From Bosea sp. NBC_00550 (lineage in GTDB: Bacteria; Pseudomonadota; Alphaproteobacteria; Rhizobiales; Beijerinckiaceae), in the NCBI RefSeq assembly GCF_026020075.1, contig NZ_CP102772.1:1674001-1738000 (forward strand): a stretch of 64,000 nucleotides of DNA, given 5' to 3'. Made by a program: the position numbers and the translations under genes. Below the pieces are notes generated by a model. It saw only the letters and a list, made by a program, of their open reading frames with translations, did no database searches and was not told the origin of the DNA. Shown here in pieces: positions 38,303-46,963 of this stretch; position 1 is the first letter of the stretch; the number at the start of each line of letters is the position of its first letter.

Positions 38303-40350
38303 GCGACGACTCCGAGCGCACCGTCTTCGCCCCGCGCGCCAATGCCCGCATCGGCACCAGGCTCAACGGCATCTACGAGATCGAGAGCCTGATCGCGGTC
38401 GGCGGCATGGGCGAGGTCTACAAGGGCCGCGCCATCCAGACCGGCGACGCGGTCGCGATCAAGATGATCCGCCCCGACATGGCCCGCGACGAGGCCGTGA
38501 TCGCGCTGTTCCGGCGCGAAGCGGCAGCGCTGCACAACCTCTATAACGAGGCCATCGTCCGCTACTACGTCTTCGCCATCGATCCGGCGAGCGAGTCGCC
38601 CTACCTCGCCATGGAGTTCGTCGACGGCCAGCCGCTCTCCGAGCGCATCAAGCAGCAGCCTTTGACGATCGAGGAAGCCGATGTGCTGCGCCAGCGGGTC
38701 GGGCCCGGGCTGCACGCCGCCCATCGCCTCGGCATCGTCCACCGCGACATCTCGCCGGACAACATCATCCTGCCCGGCGGCGATCCCTCCCGCGCCAAGA
38801 TCATCGATTTCGGCATCGCCCGCTCCAGCCTGCTCGGCGAAGGCACGGTGATCGGCTCCGGCTTCGCCGGCAAATACAACTATGTCTCGCCCGAGCAACT
38901 CGGGCTCTATGGCGGCGAGGTCACCGGCCGCTCCGACATGTATTCCTTCGCGCTGGTGCTGGCCGAAGCCGTCGCCGGCCGCGCGCTCGATATGGGCGGC
39001 TCGCAGGTCCAGATCCTCGACAAGCGCCGCCGCCTGCCCGATCTCTCCGGCGTCGATGCCCGCCTGCGCCCGCTGCTCGCGCGCATGCTCGCGCCCGACC
39101 CCGCAAACCGCCCGGCCGACATGGCCGAGGTCGCCGCCTGGCAATCGCCTGCCGCCGGCAAGAAGGCGGCTGGCCCTGCCGGCCAGAAGAGGCAAGGAAG
39201 GTCGCCGATGGCGCTCGTCGCGGGCGTCGCGATCCTCGCGCTGCTGGCAGGAGGCGGCTTCTACGCCTGGAAGAGCCTTCAGCCCGAACAGACGAGCAAG
39301 AATGCCCGCCTCCCGAGCGCCGATCCCCCGCCTCTATCCGAGCAGCCTTCCGCAAGCGCCACCGCCAGCAACAACGCGCCAGCCCTGACCGAAGCTCCAG
39401 CAGAGAAGCCGGCGCAGGCAGCCGCGCCGAGCACCACAACGCAGACGTCTGCACCGCCGGTCGCTGCCCCGCAGCCCTCGCCGCCACCCTCGGTGCCGAA
39501 CCCGGCACCTCCCCAGATCGCCACCAACGTCGAGACCGCACCACCGGCGCCGCCTGCGCGCCCGCCCGCAGCCGAGCCTGCCAAGCCTCCGCCGCCCCCC
39601 GAGTTAGGGCCTGTTGAGAAGCCGCCGGTCGCCATCGCAAAACCGCCATCCAGCCCGCCCGTGATCCAGCCCTCGACACAGGCGCCGCCGCCCCCGCAGA
39701 CCGCCGCGCTCGCGCCGGAGCCTGAGCCGCGCACGCCGGCCGAACGGGTCGAGCGCTATGTTCGCGACTACGATGGCGGCTCTTGTTTCTTCCTGTGGCC
39801 CCTGGAAATCGGCGACCGCAAGGCGACGCTGGAAGGCTTCGGCAGCGCATCGGGCCCCTTCGTCACCTTCGACAATGCCTTCAAGGCCGCGCAGGGCTTC
39901 GAGGCGCAGATCAACCTGCGCCCCGTCACCAGCGCGCAGTGCCCGATGGTCGAGTTCCTGCGCCAGCCGGGCGTCGGCATCGATCGCTCTCCGCGGCTAC
40001 AGATCGGCGCGTTCAACATGAAGAGCGGCGAAATCCTCAACGGCTCGGTGGAAGCCGGCGGCGGCCAGAGCCTCGATGTCGTGCTGATCGGCGACGACGG
40101 ACTCGTCTACAACCTCGAAAGCTTCATGAAGCGCGAGGGCGGCAAGGTCACCTTCAACCTCAAGCTCGAATCGACCGGCGGCGCCGCCCGCCCGCAGACT
40201 GTGCTCGCCCTCGTCAGCCAGGAACCGTTGCCCGCGCTCGCGGGCCCCAACCCGGCTCCTGCCAGCGAGTTCTTCGCCAATCTCAAGCTCGACCTGGCGC
40301 GCCAGCCGGGCAAGCTCGGGCTCGGGATCAAATATTTCCGGATCGAGTGA
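38299..40350 (+). CDS. ppkA: T6SS membrane Ser/Thr kinase PpkA
   Basis: This 683-residue protein has a cytoplasmic kinase domain (about residues 27-290) with glycine loop IAVGGMGEVYKG, lysine in VAIKMIRP, catalytic HRDISPDN and DFGIARS. A transmembrane helix lies at about 304-324. A very proline-rich periplasmic stretch of about 150 residues follows, then a C-terminal domain with YVRDYDGGSCFFLWP. PpkA phosphorylates Fha-type proteins to start T6SS assembly. The periplasmic part probably senses a cell-envelope signal. It is the last gene of the right operon. Confidence 0.95.
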   Translation: MSDDSERTVFAPRANARIGTRLNGIYEIESLIAVGGMGEVYKGRAIQTGDAVAIKMIRPDMARDEAVIALFRREAAALHNLYNEAIVRYYVFAIDPASESPYLAMEFVDGQPLSERIKQQPLTIEEADVLRQRVGPGLHAAHRLGIVHRDISPDNIILPGGDPSRAKIIDFGIARSSLLGEGTVIGSGFAGKYNYVSPEQLGLYGGEVTGRSDMYSFALVLAEAVAGRALDMGGSQVQILDKRRRLPDLSGVDARLRPLLARMLAPDPANRPADMAEVAAWQSPAAGKKAAGPAGQKRQGRSPMALVAGVAILALLAGGGFYAWKSLQPEQTSKNARLPSADPPPLSEQPSASATASNNAPALTEAPAEKPAQAAAPSTTTQTSAPPVAAPQPSPPPSVPNPAPPQIATNVETAPPAPPARPPAAEPAKPPPPPELGPVEKPPVAIAKPPSSPPVIQPSTQAPPPPQTAALAPEPEPRTPAERVERYVRDYDGGSCFFLWPLEIGDRKATLEGFGSASGPFVTFDNAFKAAQGFEAQINLRPVTSAQCPMVEFLRQPGVGIDRSPRLQIGAFNMKSGEILNGSVEAGGGQSLDVVLIGDDGLVYNLESFMKREGGKVTFNLKLESTGGAARPQTVLALVSQEPLPALAGPNPAPASEFFANLKLDLARQPGKLGLGIKYFRIE

Positions 40351-40358
40351 CGGACAGG

Positions 40359-40442
40359 CGTCGTTCTCGGGCCTGACCCGAGAATCTCAGGACCAGCGGG
40401 CTCTTGTTTCCGAGACGCTCGGATCAAGCCCGAGCATGACGG
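40359..40442. repeat. Diverged palindromic repeat downstream of ppkA
   Basis: CGTCGTTCTCGGG at the left and AGCCCGAGCATGACGG at the right form imperfect outer arms, and TCTCGGG / CCCGAGA forms an inner stem. This resembles the other dispersed units but is more diverged. It lies between the convergent ppkA and small-protein gene. Confidence 0.6.
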
Positions 40443-40461
40443 AGCATTCGGCTTCGGCCTC

Positions 40462-40740
40462 TCACTCCTCCCGGTACAGCACGCCCCATTCGTCCTGCCA
40501 GACGCCCGCCGCATCCTCGACGACGATCGGTGCCTGGATTTCGTTGGCGAGGCGGATGGCAGTGCGGAAGGCGTCCTTCGCCGCCAGCTCGTCGCTGACG
40601 AAATCATTGACGAGATGCCCGCCGGCCAGTTCGGCCGGGCAGAGCACCCGCCCGAAGGCCTCGCCGCTGCGTTCGCTCAGGCTGAGCGTGATCGCGTCGG
40701 GCTGCGGCTCGTCGACCTGCTCGAAACGGTTGGCCGGCAT
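40462..40740 (-). CDS. Small hypothetical protein
   Basis: The 92-residue product starts MPANRFEQVDEPQPDAITLS and ends VWQDEWGVLYREE. A good AGGAG site eight bases before the ATG supports translation. There is no signal peptide or membrane helix. I do not recognise the family. It lies 73 bases after the zinc-ribbon/transglycosylase gene on the same strand, so it may belong to that unit. Confidence 0.65.
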   Translation of the reverse strand: MPANRFEQVDEPQPDAITLSLSERSGEAFGRVLCPAELAGGHLVNDFVSDELAAKDAFRTAIRLANEIQAPIVVEDAAGVWQDEWGVLYREE

Positions 40741-40813
40741 GAGCTTTCTCCTCATCGATGCCCGGGAACCGGGCGTGGCTGGCCGCAGGCGGGATCGCAC
40801 GCGGCGGAAAACG

Positions 40814-42598
40814 TCATTTCTTCGGTTGCGGCCGGGCGAGGCCCGGCCCCATCGTCGGCCTGACCGCGCTGTAGCGATCGAGCCTGATCTTGATCATGTC
40901 GTTGAATTTCTTGTGGACCTCGGAGACTGACAGCACCTTCGTCTCGCCACCGGCATCGGCGTAGAAGATCGGCCGGTTGGCCTGGGCCGGCTTCGGCAGC
41001 AGCTCGGCCGCCTTGACGCCCGGCGTCTCCTCCATCGTCTCGATAAAGGTCTGCGCCGCATCCGGCCCGAGGAAATGGATGAGGTAGATCTCGCCGCCCG
41101 TGAGATGGCGCCCCAGCGCACGCTCCAGCCTCAGCGTGTCGCGCTTCAGCATCTCCGCCGCCAGCAGCGCCGAAACATAGGGTTCGCGCCGCATGTCGAG
41201 GATGCGCTGGCGCTCATCGCCATTGCCGATCGTGAACTGCCTGCCGGAACGGCCGATCAGCTTGGCGTCCGCGGCAAGTCCGTGCTTGGCGCCGAACTCG
41301 TAGATCACGCCGAGCCAGGTCTGCTCGATGAACTGGTAGAGGCCGGTCGCTGACGAGGTCTTCGCCTTCACCGCGGTGGAGAACGAGGATTCCTTGTCCG
41401 CCACCGCCATCAGAAGCGTCGGATCGGCGCCCACGACCTTGCTGGCGCGCACGATCGTATCGACCAGATGCCGGCGGATCTTGATCGGCCCGAAGGTCAG
41501 GATCTGGTCGGGATCGCCGCTGGAGATCTGCGGCGGCGGCTGCGGCGCTCCGCTGGGTGCGGTCGGCGCCGTCGGCACGCTCTGCATCTTCGGCGGCACC
41601 AGCAGGATGTTGGAGGGAAGCTGCAGCTGGTTGACCGGCACCTGCTGCGTCGGCGCATCCTCCTGCGGCTTGATCGCGGCCAGCGAGGGATCGTTGTCGA
41701 GGGCGAACTGGGCGGCCTGCCGCGCGCCCTCCAGATCCTGCTCCACCGAGGACAGGATCAGCGAGGGCCGGGCCGGGCCATCCTTCAGCGCGGGCGCCTC
41801 GACCGCCGCGACCTCGTCCTCACCAGCCGGCTTGGACCGCTCCGGCCGCTGCAGCCTTGCATAGGCGAGGCCGAGCACGGCCGCCGCCACACAGGCGACG
41901 CCCACTCCCACGGCTGCGATCGCCATGCGTCCGGAAAAGCCTTTCCGAGCCGGCGAAACCGGATCGGGCGCTTCGCCCACAGGCATTGCGGACGGCTTAT
42001 GAGGATACTTCGGAGCGACGTCCAACGATGGCTGAGCGGCGCCCTGCCGAGATGCAGGCGCAGCAGGCGGGCGTCCGGTGTCGGGGGTCTTCGCGGCAGG
42101 CGCCGCCCCCGCCCTCTCAGCCGCCTTCGCCGGCTGCGCAGGTCGCTGAGTCTGACCGGAGGCACGCTCCGGCGCAGGAGAGGCGGCACTGTCCGAGACG
42201 AGGCGGCGCAGGCCCGCAAGCCAGGCTGCATCGTCGCGCTCGCCTAGCGTCGCAAGCTCGTCGACGAGCCGCTGCGCCGTCATCTGCGGCACGCCCGCGT
42301 CCCGCGCGATCATTGCGGCTGCACCCTTGGCGGGATGCTCCGTCACGGTCTTCAGGGCGAAGAACCAGAGCTGGAGCGGCGTGCGCCGGCTTTCCATCGG
42401 CGTGCCCGCCGCCGGATGAATCATGTAGTGGCAGTGGTTACAGGCGAAGCCGCGCAGCTTCGGGCGCATCTCGAACGAGGCGGCGCGTCCGCAGGCCGCG
42501 CAGGCCATGATCGTGCCGCCATGGCGCAGCCGCATCAGCTCGGCGAGGCAGGCTTCCTCGGGAAACAGCGCCTGGAATTGCCGGAAGCGCTCGCTCAT
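40814..42598 (-). CDS. IS1595-type zinc ribbon fused to membrane-anchored SLT lytic transglycosylase
   Basis: The 594-residue product has three parts. Residues 30-115 match the N-terminal zinc ribbon and helix-turn-helix of IS1595 transposases: Cys33/Cys36 (CAACG), Cys53/Cys56 (CNHCH), then GTPMESRRTPLQLWFFALK and ARDAGVPQMTAQRLVDEL. A Pro/Ala linker and one transmembrane helix (about 224-247) follow. The periplasmic part contains a lytic transglycosylase domain with Glu403 in VADKESSFS and ATGLYQFIEQTW. No DDE catalytic domain is left. It would cut peptidoglycan strands from the inner membrane while a DNA- or protein-binding domain stays in the cytoplasm. It sits beside the T6SS operon end. 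Confidence 0.85.
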   Translation of the reverse strand: MSERFRQFQALFPEEACLAELMRLRHGGTIMACAACGRAASFEMRPKLRGFACNHCHYMIHPAAGTPMESRRTPLQLWFFALKTVTEHPAKGAAAMIARDAGVPQMTAQRLVDELATLGERDDAAWLAGLRRLVSDSAASPAPERASGQTQRPAQPAKAAERAGAAPAAKTPDTGRPPAAPASRQGAAQPSLDVAPKYPHKPSAMPVGEAPDPVSPARKGFSGRMAIAAVGVGVACVAAAVLGLAYARLQRPERSKPAGEDEVAAVEAPALKDGPARPSLILSSVEQDLEGARQAAQFALDNDPSLAAIKPQEDAPTQQVPVNQLQLPSNILLVPPKMQSVPTAPTAPSGAPQPPPQISSGDPDQILTFGPIKIRRHLVDTIVRASKVVGADPTLLMAVADKESSFSTAVKAKTSSATGLYQFIEQTWLGVIYEFGAKHGLAADAKLIGRSGRQFTIGNGDERQRILDMRREPYVSALLAAEMLKRDTLRLERALGRHLTGGEIYLIHFLGPDAAQTFIETMEETPGVKAAELLPKPAQANRPIFYADAGGETKVLSVSEVHKKFNDMIKIRLDRYSAVRPTMGPGLARPQPKK

Positions 42599-42663
42599 TC
42601 TGACGGCCCGCGCCTCATCGCCCCTTCCGCAAGGTTACGCCCCGCTCCGCGGAGCGACAATCG

Positions 42664-44217
42664 TCATGCGCGCAGCAGGGCGAGACGGGCGACATCCCTG
42701 AGATGCATCGCCACCTCGGCTGCCGTCGCCCGCTCCGGTAGGTTCGGCACGGCGACGCCGGCAGCCCGCGTCTCGGCCAGGAAGGCGTTCATCTCGTCGA
42801 GCAGCATGCGCTGGTCGCGCGAGCCGTCGAGGAGGCTGACGAATTTCCGCACCACGATGCTGTCGAGCTGAACGGTGCGGTGGCGCAGATCGGTCACTTC
42901 GAGGGCGGTCGCGGCCTGCCAGCGTGCGATCTCGCTTGCGGCCGGCTTCTCGCTGATCTCCGTCGTCAGCACCGGCGGTTCCAGCCGGATGTCGAGCAGC
43001 CCGGCCTTGAAGATCGCGATCAGCGCCTCCTCCAGCCGCCCGATTTCGTGGGCGCTATCGGGCCCCAGCCCATCGCCGACTTCGTCGCAGCAACGCGCGA
43101 CCAATTCGTCCCAGGCAATGCTGGCCGGCCAGATCGCGCTCATAATGCCGAGCGCCGCCTTGCACAGAGGCAGATCGACCGAAAGCCGAACCCCCTCGTC
43201 GAACTCGAAACGCTCGACGCCGGGCCGCGCCTCTTCCGTCACCTGCTGGGCCAGTCGCGCATTGGCGGCAAGGTAATAGGGCCTCAGCGCATCCGGGCGG
43301 ATGCCCCTTTGCAGGGGCAGATCGGCCCGGCACAGCAATGTCTCGCGAAACGGACGGCCGATCAGCAGATCGAGCGTCTGCTCGCGCCGCGCCACCTCCT
43401 CCACCGGAATCTGCGCCAGCAACTGCTGCGCTGGCCCCTTGGCGGCGCCGTAGAGGTTCGGGAACGAGGCCTCCGCCAGGAATTGCAGCCCGTGACGCTC
43501 CGCCGTGGACAAGACCTCGTGCAGAGCGAAGGCGCGCGCTCCGGGGTTCAGGTCATCATGGTAGAAGACGTTGTCCGGAAGCTCGTCGATCTGCTTCAGG
43601 CGCTGGCGCAACGCCGCGCCATGGAAGCTGTCGGGATCGCTGGCTTCGGCGACATCCTTGAGCGCCGCACGCGCCACCCGCACCCGCTCGCGCGGCTCGT
43701 CGATATCGCGGACCGCATAGAGCATGACGTCCCGTGCCAGATCGCGCAGGCGACAGCCCGGCAGCGCGTTGTAGCTGACATAGGCGACGCCCTGCGGCGC
43801 CAGCAATTCGCCGAAGAGCGCGACGATGCGCTCCCTCACCGGATCCGGCACCCAGGAAAACACGCCGTGGACGATGATGTAGTCGAAGCGCCCGAGATCG
43901 GCCGTCAGTTCCAGAATATCGCGCTGCTCGAACGCGACATTCGCAAGGCCGAGTTCGCCCGCGCTGGCGTTCGCCTGCCGGATCGAATCCCCGCTGAGGT
44001 CGATGCCGAGGAACTGGCTCCGCGGGTATTGCGCGGCCATCGGGATCAGGTTTCCGCCTCGCCCGCAGCCGAGTTCGAGCACGCGCATGGTGGATGGCAG
44101 TGCCGGGCTCATCCCATGGAAATGCGCGATGGTCGCCAACCGCGATGGATGAGTCTGGGAGAATGAATGGCCGGGATAGGCCACGGCGTCATAGGGATTG
44201 ATCGCTGAAGCGCTCAT
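42664..44217 (-). CDS. SAM methyltransferase with methyltransferase regulatory domain
   Basis: The 517-residue protein has an N-terminal Rossmann methyltransferase with motif I VLELGCGRGGNLIPMA (about residues 46-61), FLGIDLSGDSIRQA and FDYIIVHGVFSWVP. The next region (HEVLSTAERHGLQFLAEASF) matches the predicted methyltransferase regulatory domain, followed by a C-terminal helical part. Its target is unknown; proteins with this layout are thought to modify proteins or surface molecules. It is 65 bases upstream of the transglycosylase fusion on the same strand, so the two are probably cotranscribed. The ATG at 44217 was chosen because longer frames have no similarity. Confidence 0.85.
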   Translation of the reverse strand: MSASAINPYDAVAYPGHSFSQTHPSRLATIAHFHGMSPALPSTMRVLELGCGRGGNLIPMAAQYPRSQFLGIDLSGDSIRQANASAGELGLANVAFEQRDILELTADLGRFDYIIVHGVFSWVPDPVRERIVALFGELLAPQGVAYVSYNALPGCRLRDLARDVMLYAVRDIDEPRERVRVARAALKDVAEASDPDSFHGAALRQRLKQIDELPDNVFYHDDLNPGARAFALHEVLSTAERHGLQFLAEASFPNLYGAAKGPAQQLLAQIPVEEVARREQTLDLLIGRPFRETLLCRADLPLQRGIRPDALRPYYLAANARLAQQVTEEARPGVERFEFDEGVRLSVDLPLCKAALGIMSAIWPASIAWDELVARCCDEVGDGLGPDSAHEIGRLEEALIAIFKAGLLDIRLEPPVLTTEISEKPAASEIARWQAATALEVTDLRHRTVQLDSIVVRKFVSLLDGSRDQRMLLDEMNAFLAETRAAGVAVPNLPERATAAEVAMHLRDVARLALLRA

Positions 44218-44280
44218 GGCCGCCTGTCCGCCTCGGTTCGGACCATACCATCCCAGCGACCTCTCCGGCGCCTCCTTCAT

Positions 44281-44442
44281 TTGAAGGAGCGGACGCTGCG
44301 GCTGGACTACACCCACTACGATCTCGGCAACCAGAACCTGACCTTGCAGGACTATACCGGCCTGGCGCCGGGCCAATATGCGCTCATGCGGGCGCGCACC
44401 TCCGGCGATATCGTCAAGGCCGGCTTCAACTTCGGCTTCTGA
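44281..44442 (+). pseudogene. C-terminal relic of an outer-membrane beta-barrel protein
   Basis: One frame reads LRLDYTHYDLGNQNLTLQDY and ends GDIVKAGFNFGF followed by a stop. The final aromatic phenylalanine and alternating hydrophobic strands are typical of the last strands of Omp25/31-like porins. There is no start or the rest of the barrel; upstream sequence is the leader of the divergent methyltransferase. This is most likely a leftover of a deletion or rearrangement. Confidence 0.7.
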
Positions 44443-44496
44443 AGCCGATGAGGACCGGGTAACACTGGTCCGGTCGCACCGAGCCGGGCCTCCCAT

Positions 44497-45525
44497 ATGC
44501 GCAGCAGCAGGATCATCCATGTCGTCGGCTGCCATGCGGCAGGCGAGGTCGGAGACGTCATCGTCGGTGGCGTGCAGCCGCCGCCGGGCGAGACGATCTG
44601 GGAACAGTCACGCTTCATCGCCAACGACGAGACCCTGCGCAACTTCGTCCTCAACGAGCCGCGCGGTGGCGTCTACCGCCACGTCAACCTGCTCGTCCCG
44701 CCCAAGGACCCACGTGCCCAGATGGGCTGGATCATCATGGAGCCGGCCGACACGCCGCCGATGTCCGGCTCCAATGCGATCTGCGTCGCGACGGTGCTGC
44801 TCGACACCGGCATCCTGCCGATGCAGGAGCCGCGCACCGACCTCGTGCTCGAAGCTCCGGCCGGGTTGATCGAGATCAGCGCCACCTGCCGAAACGGCAA
44901 GGCCGAGGCGATCAGCCTGCGCAACGTCCCCTCCTTTGCCGCACGGCTCGGCGCGACGATCGAGGTAGCCGGCCTCGGCACTTTGAGTGTCGACATCTCC
45001 TATGGCGGCGACAGCTTCGTCATCGTCGATGCCGCCCGCCTCGGCTTCGCGATCGCGCCCGACGAGGCGCGCGAGATCGCCGAGATCGGCATGAGCATCA
45101 CCCGCGCCGCGAATGAACAGCTCGGCTTCGCCCATCCCGGCGACACCGCCTGGAACCACATCTCCTTCTGCCAGTTCGCCGCCCCGGTCGAGCGCATCGA
45201 CGGCGTGCTGACCGGCCGCAATGCGGTGGCGATCCGCCCCGGCAAGATCGACCGCTCGCCGACCGGCACCGGCTGCTCGGCGCGGATGGCCGTGCTGCAC
45301 GCGCGCGGACAGCTCGGCGTCGGCGAACGCTTCGTCGGCCTGTCGATCATCGGCTCGCGCTTCGACTGCGAGATCGAAAGCCTGACGCGGATCGGCGACA
45401 CCCCGGCGGTCATCCCGCGAATCACCGGCAGCGCCTGGGTCACCGGCACCTCACAGCTCATGCTCGACCCCGACGACCCGTACCCAGCCGGCTATCGCCT
45501 CTCCGATACCTGGCCGAAACTGTGA
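44497..45525 (+). CDS. Proline racemase family enzyme, Ser/Cys type (hydroxyproline epimerase/dehydratase-like)
   Basis: The 342-residue protein has the family fold, but the first catalytic position is Ser90 in MSGSNAICV instead of Cys, while the second is Cys261 in [11 protein letters not shown]. True proline racemases and many 4-hydroxyproline epimerases have Cys/Cys. Members with Ser/Cys have been reported to act as trans-3-hydroxy-L-proline dehydratases and/or 4-hydroxyproline epimerases. Further motifs are [20 protein letters not shown] and [13 protein letters not shown]. No other hydroxyproline gene is adjacent, so its substrate stays open. Confidence 0.9.
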   Translation: MRSSRIIHVVGCHAAGEVGDVIVGGVQPPPGETIWEQSRFIANDETLRNFVLNEPRGGVYRHVNLLVPPKDPRAQMGWIIMEPADTPPMSGSNAICVATVLLDTGILPMQEPRTDLVLEAPAGLIEISATCRNGKAEAISLRNVPSFAARLGATIEVAGLGTLSVDISYGGDSFVIVDAARLGFAIAPDEAREIAEIGMSITRAANEQLGFAHPGDTAWNHISFCQFAAPVERIDGVLTGRNAVAIRPGKIDRSPTGTGCSARMAVLHARGQLGVGERFVGLSIIGSRFDCEIESLTRIGDTPAVIPRITGSAWVTGTSQLMLDPDDPYPAGYRLSDTWPKL

Positions 45526-45601
45526 CGCACGGCGTTTCGGCTGTGGAACGGCGCGGCGGCCCTTGACACCTGCCGGTGCGATAGGGAATTTGGCCGCTGA
45601 T

Positions 45602-45675
45602 GCGGGTGTAGCTCAATGGTAGAGCAGCAGCCTTCCAAGCTGAATACCCGGGTTCGATTCCCGGTACCCGCTCCA
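45602..45675 (+). tRNA. glyT: tRNA-Gly (anticodon TCC)
   Basis: The sequence starts GCGGGTGTAGCTCAATGGT and ends CCCGCTCCA with an encoded CCA. The acceptor stem GCGGGTG/TACCCGC pairs with one G-T pair. The anticodon loop CTTCCAA gives TCC, and the T-arm GGTTCGATTCC is normal. It stands alone between the racemase and the sulfur-type operon. Confidence 0.96.
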
Positions 45676-46173
45676 ACTTCCTGCATCGTCGCCAATTTTC
45701 AGCCGTGAGTACGGTCTGACGGCACTCCGCAATCGATGCAGCGGCCCATCGAGCAGCTCATTTCGGATCAGGCTTTCTGACGCCGCTGCGGCGGACAAAC
45801 GGAATTCTCCCGGCAGACGGCCCCGCCATGGCGCTTCCACCTACGGCCAGCCCGATCTTTGAAAAGCTGTTTCATTGACCGCAGCCCCCTTCACGGAAAC
45901 AATCGAAGTATCGAGCGATATTCGTTTCGCTCCTTCGCGGGATTTGCTGGAGCAGCTTGCGCCGCGTCAACAACGCTAAAAGCACCACGATGAAATCGTG
46001 GGCTCCGAAGCACGGAGACACGCCGGCGATGCCGATGACATGCACGGTCAATTCTGTCGCGCCACTGCGCAGGCGATGTTCCTGACGGGGTGCCGGCGCC
46101 GCTAAGCGCCCGACCACTTCCTTTCCCGGTCTCGTTTTCCCTGCAACGCCGGCCTCCCGGCGAAGGAGGTCTC
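45676..46173. other. Gene-poor leader region of the sulfur-type operon
   Basis: These 498 bases hold no gene I can support. Two adjacent perfect hairpins are present: CCACGAT / ATCGTGG at 45985-46001 and CTCCG / CGGAG at 46003-46017. The rest is non-coding in all frames except short low-quality ones. Promoters and any leader regulation of the downstream operon should be here; I could not match a known riboswitch. Confidence 0.5.
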
Positions 46174-46941
46174 ATGTCCCGAGCCGACACCACCGGCGGC
46201 CCCGGAACGCGCCACCCGCCCTCGACCGCCAACAGCGGCGGCCAGATCGTCCAGCTGCCAAGGCGCGGCAGCCATCCGCCGATCCACCGGGCGCCCGCGC
46301 CCGGCACCCCCGATCCGCAGTCCCCTTCAGAGGTTTCCATGGCGCTCGTCTCGCTCGCTTCCCAGGCCCCGCATGCTGTCGGCAGGTCGCCGGCGCGCGT
46401 CGAGCCGGCCCTCAACGACCTGGGAGGCGAGTTCCGTTCGGCGCTGCGTCATCTAGCGGGCGGCGTCTCCGTCATCACCACGGGGCGCGGGGAGGACCGG
46501 ACCGGCCTGACCGTGACGTCGCTATCCTCGCTTTCGGCCGAGCCACCGACCGTGATGTTCGGGCTCAACCTGTCGTCCTCCACCTTCCCCGTGCTGAAGC
46601 GCCATCGCAGCTTCGGCGTGAACTTCCTGACCGCCGCGCAGAAGGAGGTCGCCGACCGCTTCGCCGGCCGCAACGGCGAGAAGGGCCCCGCCCGCTATGC
46701 CGAAGCGCGGTGGAACGAAGGCCGCACCGGAGCGCCGCTGCTCGAAGGCGCATTGGCCGCGCTCGATTGCGAGCTGGAAGAGCTGATCGAGCGGCACTCG
46801 CACGCCATCGTCATCGGACGGGTGCGCGAGGTCAGGTTCGGCCGCAACGACGCCGCCCTCCTCTACTGGCGCGGCGACTACGAGCGGCTCGGCTGGATGG
46901 CCGAGGAAGCCCGCACCGCGCTCGGCCTCCGCTCCCTCTGA
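46174..46941 (+). CDS. Flavin reductase (HpaC/RutF-like)
   Basis: The predicted protein has 255 residues. The flavin-reductase domain starts about residue 85: FRSALRHLAGGVSVITTGRG, TGLTVTSLSSLSAEPPTVMF, FGVNFLTAAQKEVADRFAG and a terminal ALLYWRGDYERLG. It would supply reduced FMN to the LLM monooxygenases next door. The N-terminal 55 residues are Pro/Gly-rich and probably disordered. The ATG at 46174 has a perfect AAGGAGG site; an internal ATG at 46339 (MALVSLAS) with AGAGG would give a shorter 200-residue form. Confidence 0.9.
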   Translation: MSRADTTGGPGTRHPPSTANSGGQIVQLPRRGSHPPIHRAPAPGTPDPQSPSEVSMALVSLASQAPHAVGRSPARVEPALNDLGGEFRSALRHLAGGVSVITTGRGEDRTGLTVTSLSSLSAEPPTVMFGLNLSSSTFPVLKRHRSFGVNFLTAAQKEVADRFAGRNGEKGPARYAEARWNEGRTGAPLLEGALAALDCELEELIERHSHAIVIGRVREVRFGRNDAALLYWRGDYERLGWMAEEARTALGLRSL

Positions 46942-46963
46942 CACACTCCCACGGCACCCCGAC

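Noticed and set aside
45961..46060. SAM-II or other sulfur riboswitch before the flavin reductase operon
   Set aside because: The GCTAAA and hairpins hinted at it, but order and spacing of conserved elements do not fit the SAM-II or SAM-I pattern I know.
45872..46117. Possible 81-codon gene on the minus strand before the flavin reductase
   Set aside because: No ribosome site, no family features, overlaps two hairpins; more likely operon leader.
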